NCBI GenBank assembly: GCA_002491115.1
Contig: DKVI01000085.1
Span: 57,588 to 64,628, forward strand
Length of the DNA: 7,041 nt
DNA from: Lachnospiraceae bacterium UBA7182
GTDB taxonomy: Bacteria > Bacillota > Clostridia > Lachnospirales > Lachnospiraceae
Direction of reading: 5' to 3'
The notes under the pieces were generated by a model. It was given only the letters and a program-made list of their open reading frames with translations, had not been told where the DNA came from and did no database searches. Below are positions 6,180 through 7,041 of this stretch, piece after piece. Positions within the stretch are counted from its first letter, which is position 1. Every line of letters begins with the position of its first letter. The position numbers and the translations under genes were made by a program.

Positions 6180-7041
6180 TCATCTGTCTCCATAGTAATA
6201 AGCTCATCAAGTTCTCTATTTGTAATAGATGATACCTCATCAATATAATTTGTATAAATCATATGAGTTTCCTCATCTAACAAAGATTCCAGCATCTTTT
6301 CGGAATTGTCCACCTTATATGCGGCGAAATTTTCATAAGATACTCTTAAATTTTTGGGTATGATAATCTTATTTAGCTTTGTATGCTGATTCTCCACTTT
6401 TTGCGAATACAATAGTATATTCGTAGAAGTAAGTATATATGGACTATGTGTTGTTATGATAACTTTACTGTTTGTTGTATTTATCATTAAGGAAATCAGA
6501 CTCATAACATCCTTTTGTGCAATCGGAAATAAATGTGCTTCTGGTTCTTCAATTATAATAAATGTTTTTTTCTTTTCCAAAATTGTCGCAAAGGCAAGCA
6601 TCAATATCCACAGCACTTCCTGTTGACCAGACGAACCGTACATTAATTTAACCCAATGATACTCATCAAAATAAATTTTTTCACCATCGTTTTCACTTAT
6701 ATAGTCTGCTTTCAAAATTTTCTTAATAAATTTATACGCCTGATCTACTGCCGCATTATTTATCTGACCCTTTATCGTTTTTACATAATCTGTAATCATT
6801 TCCGGAATTTTAGTTCCAAACTTATTTTTTGTTATTTTAATCAGTTTAATAAATTCCTGCATAGTCAAATCCATCTCATCAGCAGAAACATCCTGTAACT
6901 GCTCAGACATGGTTGCCAACAAACTTCTTCCCGCTGGAATATAAATAATTTCATCATTGTTTTCAAATAACAAAAACAACTGTTCATTTAAATGACGTTT
7001 CATTACCCCCACGGCAGTTATTGTCTGTATAATGGGGTTAA
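6176..7041 (-). CDS. OLD/ABC-like AAA family ATPase, 5'-partial (C-terminal part only)
   Basis: The reading frame stays open to the right edge, so the gene begins outside the window. A GTG at 7012..7010 is only an internal codon. Counting from that codon, visible features are YIPAGR (24-29, common in SMC-like AAA_15/AAA_21 ATPases), an alpha-helical middle, the ABC-type signature SSGQQE (127-132), Walker B FIIIEEPEAHL (151-161) with the catalytic Glu pair, and the H-switch THSPYIL (188-194). The P-loop is expected in the missing N-terminus. No TOPRIM domain follows: the protein ends about 85 residues after the H-switch. Such ATPases act as sensors or motors for a nuclease or toxin partner in defence systems (Septu, PARIS and OLD-type are known examples with other partners). 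Here the partner would be the overlapping small gene. ATPase assignment is firm, defence role inferred. Confidence 0.85.
   Translation of the reverse strand, partial: NPIIQTITAVGVMKRHLNEQLFLLFENNDEIIYIPAGRSLLATMSEQLQDVSADEMDLTMQEFIKLIKITKNKFGTKIPEMITDYVKTIKGQINNAAVDQAYKFIKKILKADYISENDGEKIYFDEYHWVKLMYGSSGQQEVLWILMLAFATILEKKKTFIIIEEPEAHLFPIAQKDVMSLISLMINTTNSKVIITTHSPYILTSTNILLYSQKVENQHTKLNKIIIPKNLRVSYENFAAYKVDNSEKMLESLLDEETHMIYTNYIDEVSSITNRELDELITMETDE

Larger units (their letters stand above)
5821..7041. other. AT-rich, probably horizontally acquired segment
   Basis: From about 5821 to the right edge, G+C falls to roughly one third (21 of 60 bases in 6001-6060), while the exporter genes are about 50-60 % (30 of 60 in 3241-3300). 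Coding strand also flips at this point. The step coincides with the intergenic space and not the middle of a gene, as expected for an inserted accessory cassette. The right boundary is outside the window, and no integrase, tRNA or flanking repeat is visible. Confidence 0.6.

Noticed and set aside
6656..6898. Plus-strand 80-codon ORF inside the AT-rich ATPase gene
   Set aside because: It is Ile/Phe/Asn-rich as expected from AT-rich antisense DNA, with no ribosome site or family pattern.
1..7041. tRNA, rRNA, CRISPR array, insertion sequence or integrase
   Set aside because: No spaced direct-repeat array, transposase or integrase pattern, or tRNA-like cloverleaf was seen on reading either strand.

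Overview
The window looks like chromosomal DNA of a Gram-positive anaerobe, most likely a Clostridia/Lachnospiraceae-type member of the Firmicutes. I infer this from strong AGGAGG-type ribosome sites, TTGaca/TATaaT promoters with 17-bp spacers, a CmpB-type membrane protein, and a MacB-like exporter whose extracellular partner is anchored by a single C-terminal membrane helix. No species can be named from the sequence alone.

Left edge (1-394): a control region. A gene running leftward out of the window has only its ATG (3..1) and ribosome site inside. In front of it, twin TACA-N3-TGTA operators sit on and just after a good promoter, the arrangement expected of a BlaI/MecI/CopY-type repressor that controls itself. 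On the other strand, a promoter and ribosome site lead into a 38-codon ORF that resembles only the N-terminus of an AlkD-like DNA alkylation repair protein and then stops; I read it as a gene remnant. A second promoter then serves the next gene.

Centre (395-5693): about 50-60 % G+C, all on the + strand. First comes a 433-residue polytopic CmpB-family protein (putative ABC-transporter type IV family) with two related halves. After a short gap holding TTAAGA direct repeats and a promoter, there is a three-gene operon: a MacB/LolD-type ATPase, a secreted single-pass protein with about three beta-rich (CARDB/COG1361-like) domains, and a MacB/FtsX-type permease. Start/stop overlap and short spacing show they are co-expressed. 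The middle gene occupies the place where a periplasmic-adaptor (HlyD/MacA) gene usually sits, so the complex probably moves or senses something at the outer face of the membrane using a different kind of extracellular partner.

Right end (about 5821-7041): base composition drops to roughly one third G+C and coding switches to the - strand. Two genes overlap by ATGA: the C-terminal part of an OLD/ABC-like AAA ATPase (its N-terminus and P-loop lie beyond the window) and a 117-residue protein with a D...ExK...Q pattern typical of small PD-(D/E)xK nucleases. An ATPase coupled to a small putative nuclease in an AT-rich island is the best candidate here for an accessory, probably anti-phage, system. 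A hairpin at 5742-5776 separates it from the exporter operon.
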